A stretch of DNA of 64,000 bases from CAVRRZ01 sp963723745 (GCA_963723745.1 CAVRRZ010000001.1:248001-312000), one strand, 5' to 3'; numbered from the stretch's first letter, positions 15,658-24,675 are shown. Notes: a model not told the origin generated them from the sequence alone. Numbers and translations: made by a program.

Positions 15658-17136
15658 GGCTCTTCTTACTTGAGGTGGGGGCTGGTCAGCCCGCCGGCGA
15701 TGAGCAGCATGCGTAGGCGGTAGTTGTCGCGGTTGCGGAAGCCGCGGGCGATGCGACGGTGGAGCTCGATGAGGCCGTTGACGGCTTCGGTGCCGCCGTT
15801 GCTGGCGCGGCCGGTGTCGAAGTAGGCCAGGAACGCCTCGCGCCACTGCTTCAGCGTCCGGCCGAGGCGGGCGATCTCGGGGACTGGGCAGCTGGGGAAG
15901 GAGTCGATGACCTTCTCGGCGATCTGTCGGCCCTCGGCGGTGTGCTCGTGCCGGTAGGCCGAGCGCAGCTGCTGCGCGCACGACCAGGCCAGCCAGACCG
16001 CCAAGTGTCGGTCGTCGGCGTCGAACGCGGCGTGCAGTCGTTCCCACTGCCGGTCGGTGAGGTTCTCCGCGCCGGCTCGCAGGGTGTTCCGGATGCCGTA
16101 GAGCGGGTCGTTCTTGCGGCCGCGGTGGCCGTGGATCTCCTGCTGGATGCGGCGCCGGCAGCGGTCCACGGCGTCGGTGCCGAGCTTGACGACATGAAAC
16201 GCGTCCAGCACTGCGGTGGCGTCCTCGAGCTGGTCGTCGATGGCGTTCCTGTAGCCGTGGAACGGATCCAGCGTGGCTACCTGCACCCGGGCCCGGAACG
16301 CGTCGCCGCGTGCGGTCAGCCAGTCGGCGTAGACCTTGCCCGACCGCCCGGGTACCAGGTCAAGCAACCGGGCGCGGACCCGTCCGTGCTGGTCACGGGT
16401 CAGATCGACCATGCCGGTCAGCTCCTTGGGGCCGCGACCACCGTCCTCGACCGGCTTGGTCGAGACGTGGTGCCAGATGTGCTCGTCCACGCCCAAGGCG
16501 GTGACGTCGGCGAAGCGCGCCTCATCGGCGGCCATCTCCTCCAGCAGCGGCTTGACCGTCCGCCACACGGTGCGCCAGGTCGTGCCCAGCTGCCGGGCGA
16601 TCCCGGCGACCGAGGCGTGCTCGCGGCGCAGCTGACCGACCGCCCACCAGGCTGCCCGGGTGGTGAGCAGCGCCCGTGGCCGGGCGAGGTCGGCGTGCTG
16701 CTCGGTGAACGCCTTGCCGGTGCACTCGTCCTCGGCGCAGCGCCAGGTCCGCTTGCGCCACACCAGCTCGACCGGGCGCCCGAAGCAGGGCACGTCGATC
16801 AGGACGACGTCGCGGCGACCGTGGCTGCCGACCAGGACGCCACAGGCCAGGCAGCCCATCGGCTCCGGTGCCGACTCGACCACCACCTGCACCCGGCCGG
16901 GCTGCTCGGCGACCTCGATGACGTGGAACCCGTCCAGGCCGACGAGCAGATCACAGCGGTCGCAGTAGGCGGAAACAGGACGTGAGCGCGCGCGAGCGCA
17001 CGCCGTAGGCTCGGACACCGTCGAGGCCTTCCGGAACGGGTTGCTTGGTCGCTCCCGATCTTGGAAGGTCTCGACCCCTTCCCGGCCTCAGCTCACCCGC
17101 GCGAGTTCCTCACACCCACCTCAGGTACGAAGAGCC
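15658..17136 (-). mobile_element. ISL3-family insertion sequence
   Basis: 1479 bp with 22-bp terminal inverted repeats (15658-15679 and 17115-17136, two mismatches). They are flanked by an exact 8-bp target duplication AGATTTCG at 15650-15657 and 17137-17144. The IS sits only 38 bases upstream of the second integrase start, so it separates that gene from its own promoter. Confidence 0.9.
15666..17018 (-). CDS. tnp: ISL3-family transposase
   Basis: 450 residues, full length. It has an N-terminal zinc-binding region (MGCLACGVLVGSHG and CAEDECTGKAF), an HTH (SVAGIARQLGTTWRTVWR) and a DDE core (VTALGVDEHIWHHV, VATLDPFHGY, and a late Glu in GGTEAVNGLIE). Start assumed at the GTG at 17018; an internal start closer to LVGLDGFHVIEV is possible. 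No frameshift is seen and the IS ends are intact, so it may be active. Confidence 0.9.
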   Translation of the reverse strand: MSEPTACARARSRPVSAYCDRCDLLVGLDGFHVIEVAEQPGRVQVVVESAPEPMGCLACGVLVGSHGRRDVVLIDVPCFGRPVELVWRKRTWRCAEDECTGKAFTEQHADLARPRALLTTRAAWWAVGQLRREHASVAGIARQLGTTWRTVWRTVKPLLEEMAADEARFADVTALGVDEHIWHHVSTKPVEDGGRGPKELTGMVDLTRDQHGRVRARLLDLVPGRSGKVYADWLTARGDAFRARVQVATLDPFHGYRNAIDDQLEDATAVLDAFHVVKLGTDAVDRCRRRIQQEIHGHRGRKNDPLYGIRNTLRAGAENLTDRQWERLHAAFDADDRHLAVWLAWSCAQQLRSAYRHEHTAEGRQIAEKVIDSFPSCPVPEIARLGRTLKQWREAFLAYFDTGRASNGGTEAVNGLIELHRRIARGFRNRDNYRLRMLLIAGGLTSPHLK

Positions 17137-17174
17137 AGATTTCGGTGAGTAAAATGGGGCTAAGATGTGGCAGC

Positions 17175-18323
17175 ATGGGACGCCCGCCGCTCGCTCTCGG
17201 CACCTCCGGCGCGATCCGCTGCTACCGCACCGACACCGGCTACCGCGCTCGCGCGCTGACCCGGGACTACGACGGCCGGGTCCGCGCGGTCGAGCGGCGA
17301 GGCAAGACCAAGACAGCCGCCGAGGGAGCTCTGAAGCTGGCCCTGCGCGACCGCGCCCGGAGCTCGGCGAGCGGTCACATCACTGCCGACAGTCGGGTGT
17401 CAGCGCTGGCCGATGCCTGGTACGCAGGGCTGACCGACCTGTCCCCGCGCACCATGGAGGCATACCGCGACCGGCTCGACAAGCAGATCCTTCCGGGCCT
17501 TGGACAGCTGCGGATCCACGAGCTGAGCATCGGCGTTGTGGACCGGCACGTGCGGCTTGTCAGCGACAACCACGGGATAGCCACCGCCCGGATGTGCCGC
17601 TCGGTGCTCTCTGGCATGTGCACGCTGGCCGCTCGCTACGACGCCCTGCAGCACAACCCAGTCCGAGCCCTAGGCCCGCTGAACAGCAAGGCGAGGAAGG
17701 CGCCGCGGGCGTTGACCGTGCCGCAGCTGCGCCAGCTCCGCGCGGCCCTCACGTATGACGACCCGGCTATCGCCCGGGACCTCCCCGACCTTGTGAGCTT
17801 CCTGATGGCGACCGGCCTGCGCATCGGGGAGGCTTGCGGGCTCACCTGGGATGCCGTGGACCTTGACGTCGGCACCGTAGAGGTGCGGGCGACGGCCGTC
17901 CGCGTGCGCGGCCAAGGCATTGTCATCAAGACAACCAAGACCGACGCCGGTGCTCGGACCCTGGTGCTGCCCGGCTGGTGCGTGGCGATGCTCCGCGACC
18001 GCGCGGCCAGCATCGACTCATCGGAGAAGGGCCACCGGGAACGCCCGGTGTTTCCCGCCCCCCTGGGCGGCTGGCGGGACCCCTCCAACACGCAGGCCGA
18101 CCTACGGGACGCGTTTACCACCGCCGGCTTCGACTGGGTGACCTCCCACGTCTTCCGCAAGACCGTGGCCACGCTTATGGACCAGGCCGGCCTCTCCTCT
18201 CGGGCGGCGGCCGATCAGCTAGGCCATGCCAACACCTCCATGACAACCGACGTCTACTTTGGCCGCAAGGTCGCAGCCACTGGTGCCGCCGCCGTCCTCG
18301 AGACACTGAGCCACACCTCGTAG
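17175..18323 (+). CDS. int: Second tyrosine recombinase / integrase
   Basis: 382 residues from the ATG at 17175 (MGRPPLALGTSG). The catalytic Arg lies in LMATGLRIGEACGLTWD, His/Arg in SHVFRKTVATLMDQAG and HANTSMTTDVYFGR holds the Tyr. It belongs to a different integrase subgroup from the gene at 14287. Without the nested IS256 its stop lies only ~56 bases from the tRNA-Gly 3' half at 21997, so it is the integrase of a second, now disrupted element. An ISL3 element lies just upstream and an IS256 starts at its stop codon. Confidence 0.9.
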   Translation: MGRPPLALGTSGAIRCYRTDTGYRARALTRDYDGRVRAVERRGKTKTAAEGALKLALRDRARSSASGHITADSRVSALADAWYAGLTDLSPRTMEAYRDRLDKQILPGLGQLRIHELSIGVVDRHVRLVSDNHGIATARMCRSVLSGMCTLAARYDALQHNPVRALGPLNSKARKAPRALTVPQLRQLRAALTYDDPAIARDLPDLVSFLMATGLRIGEACGLTWDAVDLDVGTVEVRATAVRVRGQGIVIKTTKTDAGARTLVLPGWCVAMLRDRAASIDSSEKGHRERPVFPAPLGGWRDPSNTQADLRDAFTTAGFDWVTSHVFRKTVATLMDQAGLSSRAAADQLGHANTSMTTDVYFGRKVAATGAAAVLETLSHTS

Positions 18324-18385
18324 GAACCGGTCGCGTCCCGTGGGGTGGTGTAGATCGTTCGCGTGCTGCTCTGCGGTGTTGCTGA

Positions 18386-21300
18386 CTATGCCGTCTGCAG
18401 GGCGGGCTGGTCGATCACCTCATTGGACTCGGTGCGTCGGGCGTCCAGGGCCGTCGGCTCGGGTGGGGTGAGCAGCGCCATGGAGCCCTCGGAGAGGTAG
18501 CGGCGGTCGGAGACCTGCCACTCGTCGTGGGCCTCGATCAGCACGCAGGCGGCCAACCGGAGCAGGGAGGCATCGTTGGGGAAGATGCCGACGACGTCGG
18601 TGCGGCGCTTGACCTCCTTGTTCAGTCGCTCGAGGTAGGGGTCGACCCGGGGCGCGGTGCCAGCCTCGCGGCTGGTCCGTTTCCCCGGGCCGCCCTCCGA
18701 ACCGGACGTGCCCGTTCCCGAGCATCCGGCTCTCCACGAGGTCATGCCGGTGGGTCAGGCCGCGCTCGCTGCTGACCACGGGGTGGGGATGTTCGGGCGG
18801 TGCCGATAGCGGGTGACCGCCACCTTGCCGATGTCGAACAGCGCCACGTTCCCGTCCGTCGGCCACCACCCGGGCAGGTAGCGGCGACGGAGCCACTTCC
18901 AGTTGGCACGGCGATGCTTGCGGCGCATCCACAACAGCACCCGGCGCCAGGTGAAGCGGCGCAGGTAGTCGAAGGTGGCCTTGGAGACGCCGTGCCGGAA
19001 GTAGTTGGCCCAGCCCCGCAGCACCAGCGCGAGCCGGTAGAGCAGGACAGCGAGCGGCTTGTTCAGTCCCTGCTGGGTCGCCGTCCGCACCTTGGCCTTG
19101 ACCGAGGCCAGCGCGGCCTTGGTCGGAAAGGTGTAGACGGTCGGCTTCCCACTGCCTCGCTTGGGCTGCCGCTGGATGCGGAAGCCCAGGAAGTCGAAGC
19201 CCTGGTCGACCGAGACGATCCTGGTCTTCGCCGCCGATAGGCGCAGGCCCATCGGGGCGAGGACGGCTGCGGCCTCGTCCTGCAGCGCTTCGGCGTGCGC
19301 CTGAGTGCCGTGAACCAGGACGACGAAGTCATCCGCGTAGCGGACGAGCCGATAGGTCGCCTGGCCCTTGGTGCGGCGGCGGTGCCGAGCGCTGGAGTCA
19401 CCCATCGCAGCCCAGGCGGCGGTGAAGTGGTCGTCCAGCACGCTGAGGGCGATGTTGGCCAGCAGCGGAGACAGGATGCCTCCCTGCGGCGTGCCAGTGG
19501 CCGTGTCCCTGAGGGTCTGCTCCTCGCTGAGGATGCCCGCCTTCAGGAACGCCTTCACCAGCGCCAGCACGCGCTTGTCGGCGATCCGTGCCCGCACCCG
19601 GTCCATCAGGGCCGGGTGGTCGATCGCGTCGAAGCACGCCTCGATGTCCGCGTCGACGACCCACCCGTAGTTGCGCGGGTGAGAGGTCCACTGGTGGATC
19701 TCGGCGATCGCGTCCTGCGCGCGGTGACCGGGGCGGAACCCGTGCGAGCACGGGGCGAAGTCCGCCTCGAAGATCGGCTCCAGGACCAGTTTCAGGGCGG
19801 CTTGCACCACCCGGTCCCGAACGGTCGGGATGCCCAGACGACGGAGCTTGCCCGACGCCTTGGGGATCATCCGTTCCCGCACCGGCACCGGGACGAACTG
19901 GCGGGCCTTCAGGTCGGCCCGCAGATCGGCGAGGAACACCTCGACCCCGCGCACGTCCTCGATGTAGTAGGCGGTGATGCCGTCCACTCCGGCCGTGCGC
20001 GAGCCCCGGTTGCTGCGCACCCGCGCCCAGGCCACGGCCAGGACGGCGGGATCGACGACCAGGTTGAACAGGTCGTCAAACCGGCGAGCAGGATCGCTGC
20101 CGGCCCACTGGTGCAGCTTGGTCTGGATCTTCAGTACCCGGGCCCGCGCGAAGCGCACGTCGAGCTGCGGTGCGCCGATGTTCACCGGCGGCCTCCTGAC
20201 CTTCCAGTTCCTGCACTGCGAACTCGCTGCCGCCCTTGGCCATGTGACCGGCTTTCCCGGTCTCGGACTACTACGGCGGCTCCGCCCCACCACGCGGCGA
20301 TCGGCTGACGGTGCGCCCAGCCCGCCCCGACCTGGCCGGTCGGGTGGCGGGACAGCCCCGCGGTGGTTCCCACGTTCACCACTTGACCGTTCGACGGGAT
20401 CGGCGCCCAGCTATTCCCCGGCGGTCTCGCCACGACTACCCCGCAGCACTTCGTCGTGGCCTTCGACCCGGCCAACCCTGGACCTGGCCGAAGTTCCCTC
20501 GGCGACTGCACGTCCTGACCGAGGTGCGCACCGCTGACCGGCCCAGATCCGCCAGGTTCGAGCCGACGTTCCACTTTCGGGGGTTCCACCACTGGTTCCT
20601 GCACTCGTACGCCTGTCCGTCTCGCTTGCCAGGCCCGGGCCGTCTGGCAGTACCGACCCGTCCTGTCGTTGTCGGGGCTGCTCTCGCCTCCCTCGGCACC
20701 TCCCGAGATCGACTGCCCCCAGCTGCATCAGGCCGCTGCGACGGCCCGAAGAGGAAGGACTCCCACCTCCCTGCGGTCATGCGGCGCCTCGTGGCGCACC
20801 GGATTGGTGCTCCAGATCTTGCGCCAGTGCGCCTGGGGGAAGTCGGCGAAGGCGGTGATCTCCTCGCGGGCGTCGCGCAGCATCGCCGCCACGACGGGGA
20901 ACTGCCGCTCGAGGGTGGCCGCCACGGTCTCGACTGCCTCGCGGACGGTGTCGGCGGTGGGCTGAGTGAAGATGGTGCGGATCGCGGCGGCGACCATCTC
21001 GGCGTGCCCCTTGCTGACCTTGGCCAAGACGTTGCGCATGAAGTGCACCCGGCAGCGCTGCCAGGCCGCGCCGGCCATCACCGTGCCGATGGCGTTGGTC
21101 AGGCCGCGGTGGGAATCGGAGATCACCAGCTGCACGCCGGAAAGGCCGCGGTCGCGGAGGAACTCGGTCCAGAAGACTTCGGCCTCGCTGTCGCCGACGT
21201 CGCAGCCGAGTACCTCCCGGCGTCCGTCGGCGGACACACCGGTGGCGATCACGACGGCTCGGGAGACGACCCGGCCGCCCACCCGGGCCTTGCAGTAGGT

Positions 21301-21801
21301 GGCGTCCAGGAACACGTAGGGGAAGGTCTGCTCGTCTAGCGGGCGGGCCCGCCAGACGGCGACTTCGGCGTCGAGCTGGCCGCAGATCCGGCTGACCTCG
21401 CTCTTGCTGATCCCCGATTCCACGCCGAGGGCGGCGACCAGGTCATCGACCTTGCGGGTGGAGACGCCCTCCACCCAGGCCTGCATCACCACCGCGTGCA
21501 ACGCCACGTCGATCCGCCGCCGCGGCGCCAGCAGAGCGGGAAAGAACGATCCGGTCCGCAGCTTCGGGATGTTGACCGTCAGATCGCCGGCGGTGGTCGC
21601 CACGAGCTTCTCGCGGCTGCCGTTGCGCTGGGTGGTGCGGGTCTCGGTGCGCTCGTGCGGGCCGGCGCCGATGTGCGCGGTCGCCTCCGCGTCGATCAAC
21701 GCCTGCAGCATCGTGTGCAGCAGCCGGCGCATCAGCTCGCCGCTATCGGCACTGCGCAATGCCTCGGTCAGCTCGAGCAGGGCAGACTGGTCCAGGGCCA
21801 T
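18386..21801 (-). CDS. tnp: IS256-family transposase, split by a group II intron
   Basis: Exon 1 is 21801-20800 and encodes ELMRRLLHTMLQALIDAEA, the DDE core (YVFLDATYCKAR, LVISDSHRGLTNAI) and ends WRKIWSTNP. Exon 2 is 18634-18386 and begins LERLNKEVKRRTDVVGIFP. Joined, they give a 416-residue transposase of normal length in one frame, and the splice restores the highly conserved STNPLERLNKE motif. Unspliced RNA would give a truncated protein lacking the catalytic Glu region. Mutator-type DDE transposase. Confidence 0.9.
18699..18732 (-). ncRNA. Group II intron domain V
   Basis: On the minus strand, GAGCCG and CGGTTC pair around GATGCTC-GGGAA-CGGGCACGTC, the 34-nt catalytic hairpin with the conserved GAGCCGxxxG start and a GNRA-like tetraloop region. 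The bulged adenosine of domain VI would lie just downstream, before the 3' end at 18635. Confidence 0.8.
18755..20185 (-). CDS. ltrA: Group II intron reverse transcriptase / maturase
   Basis: 476 residues from a GTG at 20185 with AGGAGG six bases upstream; the longer frame adds a non-coding N-terminus. RT motifs: GVDGITAYYIEDV, RRLGIPTVRDRVVQAALK, SHGFRPGHRAQDAI, DIEACFDAIDH, GTPQGGILSPLLANI and the catalytic RYADDFVVLVHG. Domain X (WANYFRHG) and a basic C-terminus (RRKHRRANWKWLRRRYLPGW) follow. No HNH endonuclease is seen, so mobility would rely on RT and DNA-fork priming. Confidence 0.9.
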   Translation of the reverse strand: MNIGAPQLDVRFARARVLKIQTKLHQWAGSDPARRFDDLFNLVVDPAVLAVAWARVRSNRGSRTAGVDGITAYYIEDVRGVEVFLADLRADLKARQFVPVPVRERMIPKASGKLRRLGIPTVRDRVVQAALKLVLEPIFEADFAPCSHGFRPGHRAQDAIAEIHQWTSHPRNYGWVVDADIEACFDAIDHPALMDRVRARIADKRVLALVKAFLKAGILSEEQTLRDTATGTPQGGILSPLLANIALSVLDDHFTAAWAAMGDSSARHRRRTKGQATYRLVRYADDFVVLVHGTQAHAEALQDEAAAVLAPMGLRLSAAKTRIVSVDQGFDFLGFRIQRQPKRGSGKPTVYTFPTKAALASVKAKVRTATQQGLNKPLAVLLYRLALVLRGWANYFRHGVSKATFDYLRRFTWRRVLLWMRRKHRRANWKWLRRRYLPGWWPTDGNVALFDIGKVAVTRYRHRPNIPTPWSAASAA

Positions 21802-21996
21802 CGTGTGAGTCCTTCTCCGTGAGTTCCTTGGCGGGTTCTCACAGAGCCTCACGCGGTGGCCCCTCAACGCCGGTGACCGACACGATCACCGAGGCCAGGG
21901 ACCCGATCTACACCACTCCAGGGGACTCACCCTAGGAACCGGCTTCGCCTGCCAGGGCCGGACGATCGAGCCGGTCAACTTGCCATGACCACCTGT

Positions 21997-22040
21997 CTTC
22001 CAAGCTGACTGTGCGGGTTCGATTCCCGTCACCCGCTCCA
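21997..22040 (+). pseudogene. tRNA-Gly(TCC) 3' half (attachment remnant)
   Basis: Carries the anticodon loop CTTCCAA, the T-arm GCGGGTTCGATTCCCGT and the acceptor strand CACCCGC with encoded TCCA. The upstream bases do not form a D-arm or the matching GCGGGTG acceptor strand, so it is not a whole tRNA. It fits the attR of the element whose integrase is at 17175-18323. Confidence 0.8.
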
Positions 22041-22047
22041 CTGCGAT

Positions 22048-22081
22048 GTCGCGGGACACGTCATCACAGGTGTCCCGCGAC
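22048..22081. terminator. Strong hairpin after the tRNA-Gly fragment
   Basis: A perfect 12-bp stem, GTCGCGGGACAC with GTGTCCCGCGAC, around a ten-base loop. It probably is the original terminator of the tRNA-Gly gene, left at the chromosomal side of the attachment site. Confidence 0.7.
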
Positions 22082-22239
22082 GTCGTTCGCTTGGGAGCCT
22101 GTGATCAAGCATCAGCCGAAACAACACACCAGCGAGTTTCGCCTCAGCCAGTGGACTCACTTCTGACCGGCTACGAACCAGTACTTCCCGACGCAGAGCG
22201 AGGGGTTCGTTGGCGGCGGTGCTCGAGCGGTCCCTCGGG

Positions 22240-22629
22240 CTACGTCCCCGCCGGCCAGACGGACCGCCCCTCGCTCGCCGCGTAGATGGCGCGAAGGACC
22301 TCCCTGGCTCTGCAACCCTTTGTCACGAAGCCGATTGCTCCAGCCTCGCGGGCGGCCCTGACTACGCACATGCGGGCCTCTGCACTGAACATCAGCACGC
22401 TCCCGCCGGATCGTTCGGCGGTCAGCCGGCGAGTGGCCTCGATTCCGGACATGTTCGGCATGGTCACGTCCATGAGGACGACGTCCGGCTTGACCTGATC
22501 GGCGCGCTCGATGGCCTCGAGCCCGTCGACCGCCTGCCCGACGACGGAGACCCCGCCGGTTGACTCAAGCAGGTCGATGACGGCGGCTCGCACGACCGGA
22601 TGGTCGTCGACGACCAGGACACGGATCAC
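22240..22629 (-). CDS. Single-domain response regulator (NarL-type receiver)
   Basis: 129 residues from a GTG. Receiver landmarks: VVDDHP acidic pair, phospho-acceptor Asp in DVVLMDVTMPNMSG, Ser in LMFSAE and Lys in FVTKGCRAREVL. The sequence stops at SVWPAG, where NarL/FixJ proteins continue to a LuxR-type HTH, so the DNA-binding domain is missing. Either a true stand-alone receiver or a truncated gene next to the island junction. No histidine kinase is adjacent. Confidence 0.8.
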   Translation of the reverse strand: MIRVLVVDDHPVVRAAVIDLLESTGGVSVVGQAVDGLEAIERADQVKPDVVLMDVTMPNMSGIEATRRLTAERSGGSVLMFSAEARMCVVRAAREAGAIGFVTKGCRAREVLRAIYAASEGRSVWPAGT

Positions 22630-22947
22630 CCGATCGCTCCGCCACGGCCGGTGCAGGCAGCGATCATGCAGGCAAGCTACTACTAGGCGACGTCGTAGAC
22701 GACCCGGCCCCCGGAACTCAGCGATGCAAGCATCGGGCCGTTGCGTCTAATCGCCCCGGGTGGATGCTCCGGTTTCCTCCAGTCCTTTCTCCTGTAACCG
22801 AGCAGGGGCCGCCATCGGGGCCGCGCCGACGCACCTGGGTCTGGTGCAACTGTGCCGTCAAGCCGACACTGACGCCGGGCAGCCCGCTCCCCCGTGGCGG
22901 GCTGCCCACCATGCCCTACGGGGCGGTTGCCCACGAGAGGTGGCGGC
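22630..22947. other. Intergenic stretch with terminator-like hairpin
   Basis: No gene is convincing here. A perfect 11-bp hairpin (GGGCAGCCCGC with GCGGGCTGCCC) lies at 22877-22907, 41 bases before the next start. A 16-codon minus-strand frame at 22683-22733 (MLASLSSGGRVVYDVA) may be a gene remnant. Confidence 0.5.
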
Positions 22948-23496
22948 GTGTCGGAGGACCGCAGCACAGCGTCGGCCCAAACGGACCAATTGCGCTGCGG
23001 CTGCTGTGGACAGGCCCGCACACGAAGCCGTCTGGCTGAACTCGGCGATACGCCGGAGACCTTCATCTGCACACGCTGCGCACTGTGGGCCGCCGGGAGG
23101 ATCGTCCGCTCGTCGCGACTGGGCCGGCTCGGGCGTCGCCTGCAGCATCGCCGGCCCAGGCCCGGCGTGCTGATGGCCGTTCCTGTGCTCGCGGCGACCG
23201 ACCTCGACCGCTCCGCTGAGCTCTACGGCGCAGCCGGCTTCGAGGTGACTGGCCGCCACGATGGCTACCTGGTCATGCACGCCGGACCCGTCGAGCTGCA
23301 CCTCGCGCAGGACGCGGAGACGACGGCGGGGGCCTGTTATTTCCGCGTCGCCGACGTCGCGGCGGTGCGAGAACGGCTCGAGGCCACGGTCGCCGGCTGC
23401 GCCGGACCGTTGCGCGACACCGACTTCGGGCTTCGCGAGTTCTCGTTCACCGACCCAGACGGCAACCGGGTCCGCTTCGGCTCCCCAGTGGGTTAG
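22948..23496 (+). CDS. VOC/glyoxalase-fold protein with N-terminal Cys-rich part
   Basis: 182 residues from a GTG preceded by GAGAGGTGG. The N-terminal ~60 residues contain CGCCGQ and CTRCALW, a possible zinc site. The C-terminal domain is a single bleomycin-resistance/glyoxalase unit: PVLAATDLDRSAELYGAAGF, PVELHLAQDAE and REFSFTDPDGNRVRFGSP, the last being the family's conserved end. Such proteins bind or modify small toxic molecules. The substrate is unknown. The Cys-rich extension is unusual. The stop overlaps the end of the mer remnant on the other strand. Confidence 0.75.
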   Translation: MSEDRSTASAQTDQLRCGCCGQARTRSRLAELGDTPETFICTRCALWAAGRIVRSSRLGRLGRRLQHRRPRPGVLMAVPVLAATDLDRSAELYGAAGFEVTGRHDGYLVMHAGPVELHLAQDAETTAGACYFRVADVAAVRERLEATVAGCAGPLRDTDFGLREFSFTDPDGNRVRFGSPVG

Positions 23497-23863
23497 AGGT
23501 AGCGGCAGACGGTCTCGGGATGGCACCGGGTGGGCTCGACCGTGCTCGCGTCAGCCTGCAAGTGGGCAACCGTGGCTCGTAACTCTTGTAGCTCGGCGAT
23601 CTGACGGTCCAGATCGCTCAGTCGGTCGCTGAGCAGCTCCTGCACGTGCTCACACGGGGCTCCCCGCCATCGCGGATCTGCGGGACCTCCCGGATCTGGG
23701 CCAGGGTCAGCCCCGCGCCCTGGCTGCGGCGGATGAAGGCCAGGCGGCTGATGATCTCCGGCGGGTAGTCCCGGTAACCCGCCGCCGTGCGCTCCGGAGG
23801 AGGGGCTAGCGCGGCCGCGTATCCGGCGCTACCTCCGCCGAGGACGACGAGGTCATAGTCCAC
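23493..23863 (-). pseudogene. Chimera: mercuric-reductase-type start joined to a MerR regulator tail
   Basis: The first ~19 residues (MDYDLVVLGGGSAGYAAAL) are the FAD-binding start of MerA-like disulfide reductases. It then switches to the middle of a MerR-family regulator (ERTAAGYRDYPPEIISRLAF, SQGAGLTLAQIREV), losing the HTH. A frameshift near 23658 (one missing G) moves the rest, LLSDRLSDLDRQIAELQ and CHPETVCRYL, to another frame. A deletion has apparently fused merA to merR in inverted gene order. Confidence 0.75.
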
Positions 23864-23922
23864 AGTTCCCCTTCCGGTGCACGTCGATGAGCGTTGTTCG
23901 CCGGCCGTCGCGGTCGACGGGA

Positions 23923-24528
23923 CTAGAGGCCGAACGCGCCGCCCTCGACGAGGATGGCGATGCCGAGGCCGATGAGGACGATCGGGAACAGGATGTGCTC
24001 CCAGCGCTCCAGCACCTCGGCGATCGGCTTGCGGGTGGCGACGAAGCGCGCCGCGGCAACGAGCACGGCCACCAGTGCGAGGAAGACGATCGAGTAGGCG
24101 ATGATGCCTGCGGTGCCGACGGTGGCGAAGACCGGCACGTACACCCCGATGTTGTCCCCGCCGTTGGCGAAGGTGACCGCGGCGATGGTGAGCACGCTGA
24201 GCGACTTGCCGCTGACCTTGGCCTCGTCGTCATCGTCGTCGTCATCGCTGCGCCAGACCCGCCAGGCCGCGAGCAGGCCGAGGGCCAGCGGGATGAGCCC
24301 GAAGTACGGGATCGCCTCCTCGGGCAGGAAGCTGCGCGCGCCCAGGGCGACGAGCACCGCTGCGGCCAGGATGGCGCCGAAACCGAGGTACTGGCCGGCG
24401 AGGATCTTCGCGGTGGTGCCCCGCTGGCCGGCGCCCCGGGCGTAGAAGAGCGACAGGACGATGATGTCGTCGATGTTGGTGACCATGAACAAGCCGATGG
24501 CCTGCAGGGTCCAAGTCAGGATCTCCAT
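23923..24528 (-). CDS. cadD: Cadmium resistance transporter, CadD family
   Basis: 201 residues with about six membrane segments. The conserved start FMVTNIDDIIVLSLFYAR and the second acidic/Asn repeat TFANGGDNIGVYVPVFAT identify the CadD family, which exports Cd(II). An Asp run (about eight residues near position 95) lies in the central cytoplasmic loop and may bind metal. Upstream, at 24660-24675, is a palindromic site shared with the cmtR promoter, so it is likely derepressed by Cd or Pb. Confidence 0.9.
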   Translation of the reverse strand: MEILTWTLQAIGLFMVTNIDDIIVLSLFYARGAGQRGTTAKILAGQYLGFGAILAAAVLVALGARSFLPEEAIPYFGLIPLALGLLAAWRVWRSDDDDDDDEAKVSGKSLSVLTIAAVTFANGGDNIGVYVPVFATVGTAGIIAYSIVFLALVAVLVAAARFVATRKPIAEVLERWEHILFPIVLIGLGIAILVEGGAFGL

Positions 24529-24659
24529 GACTGCCTTCTGGTCAGAGGACCGGCACGCGACGGCCGGCCGAGGTGCTGGGTGTCACCCGTGGGTAGGGGT
24601 CAGGAGTTGTCAGTCGACGACATCCCCACCAGGCCACTCCGCGCCCACGGGTTCACGGC

Positions 24660-24675
24660 ATCGTTTTTCGACGAT
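24660..24675. promoter_or_regulatory. Putative CmtR-type operator, copy 1
   Basis: ATCG-N8-CGAT with spacer TTTTTCGA, extended by GC/GC to a 6-8-6 perfect inverted repeat. It lies 132 bases upstream of cadD. Confidence 0.6.

Larger units (their letters stand above)
18635..20799 (-). mobile_element. Group II intron (retroelement) inside the transposase gene
   Basis: Read on the minus strand it starts GTGCGCC (consensus GUGYG) and ends CCCTAC (consensus AY), contains domain V at 18732-18699 and encodes a maturase/reverse transcriptase. Boundaries are supported because removing 2165 bases at phase 0 restores the transposase reading frame exactly. The ~610 bases between the 5' end and the RT start are the ribozyme domains I-III. 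Confidence 0.9.
18329..21932 (-). mobile_element. IS256-family insertion sequence interrupted by a group II intron
   Basis: Terminal inverted repeats share GTGGTGTAGATCG and surrounding bases (left from 18329, right to 21932), flanked by an exact 8-bp duplication TAGGAACC (18321-18328, 21933-21940) whose first three bases are the integrase stop codon. The total is 3604 bp; subtracting the 2165-bp intron gives a normal 1.44-kb IS256. Confidence 0.85.

Noticed and set aside
22048..22081. Inverted repeat as an IS end
   Set aside because: The stem is contiguous with a short loop right after the tRNA fragment, with no transposase between the arms; better explained as a terminator.
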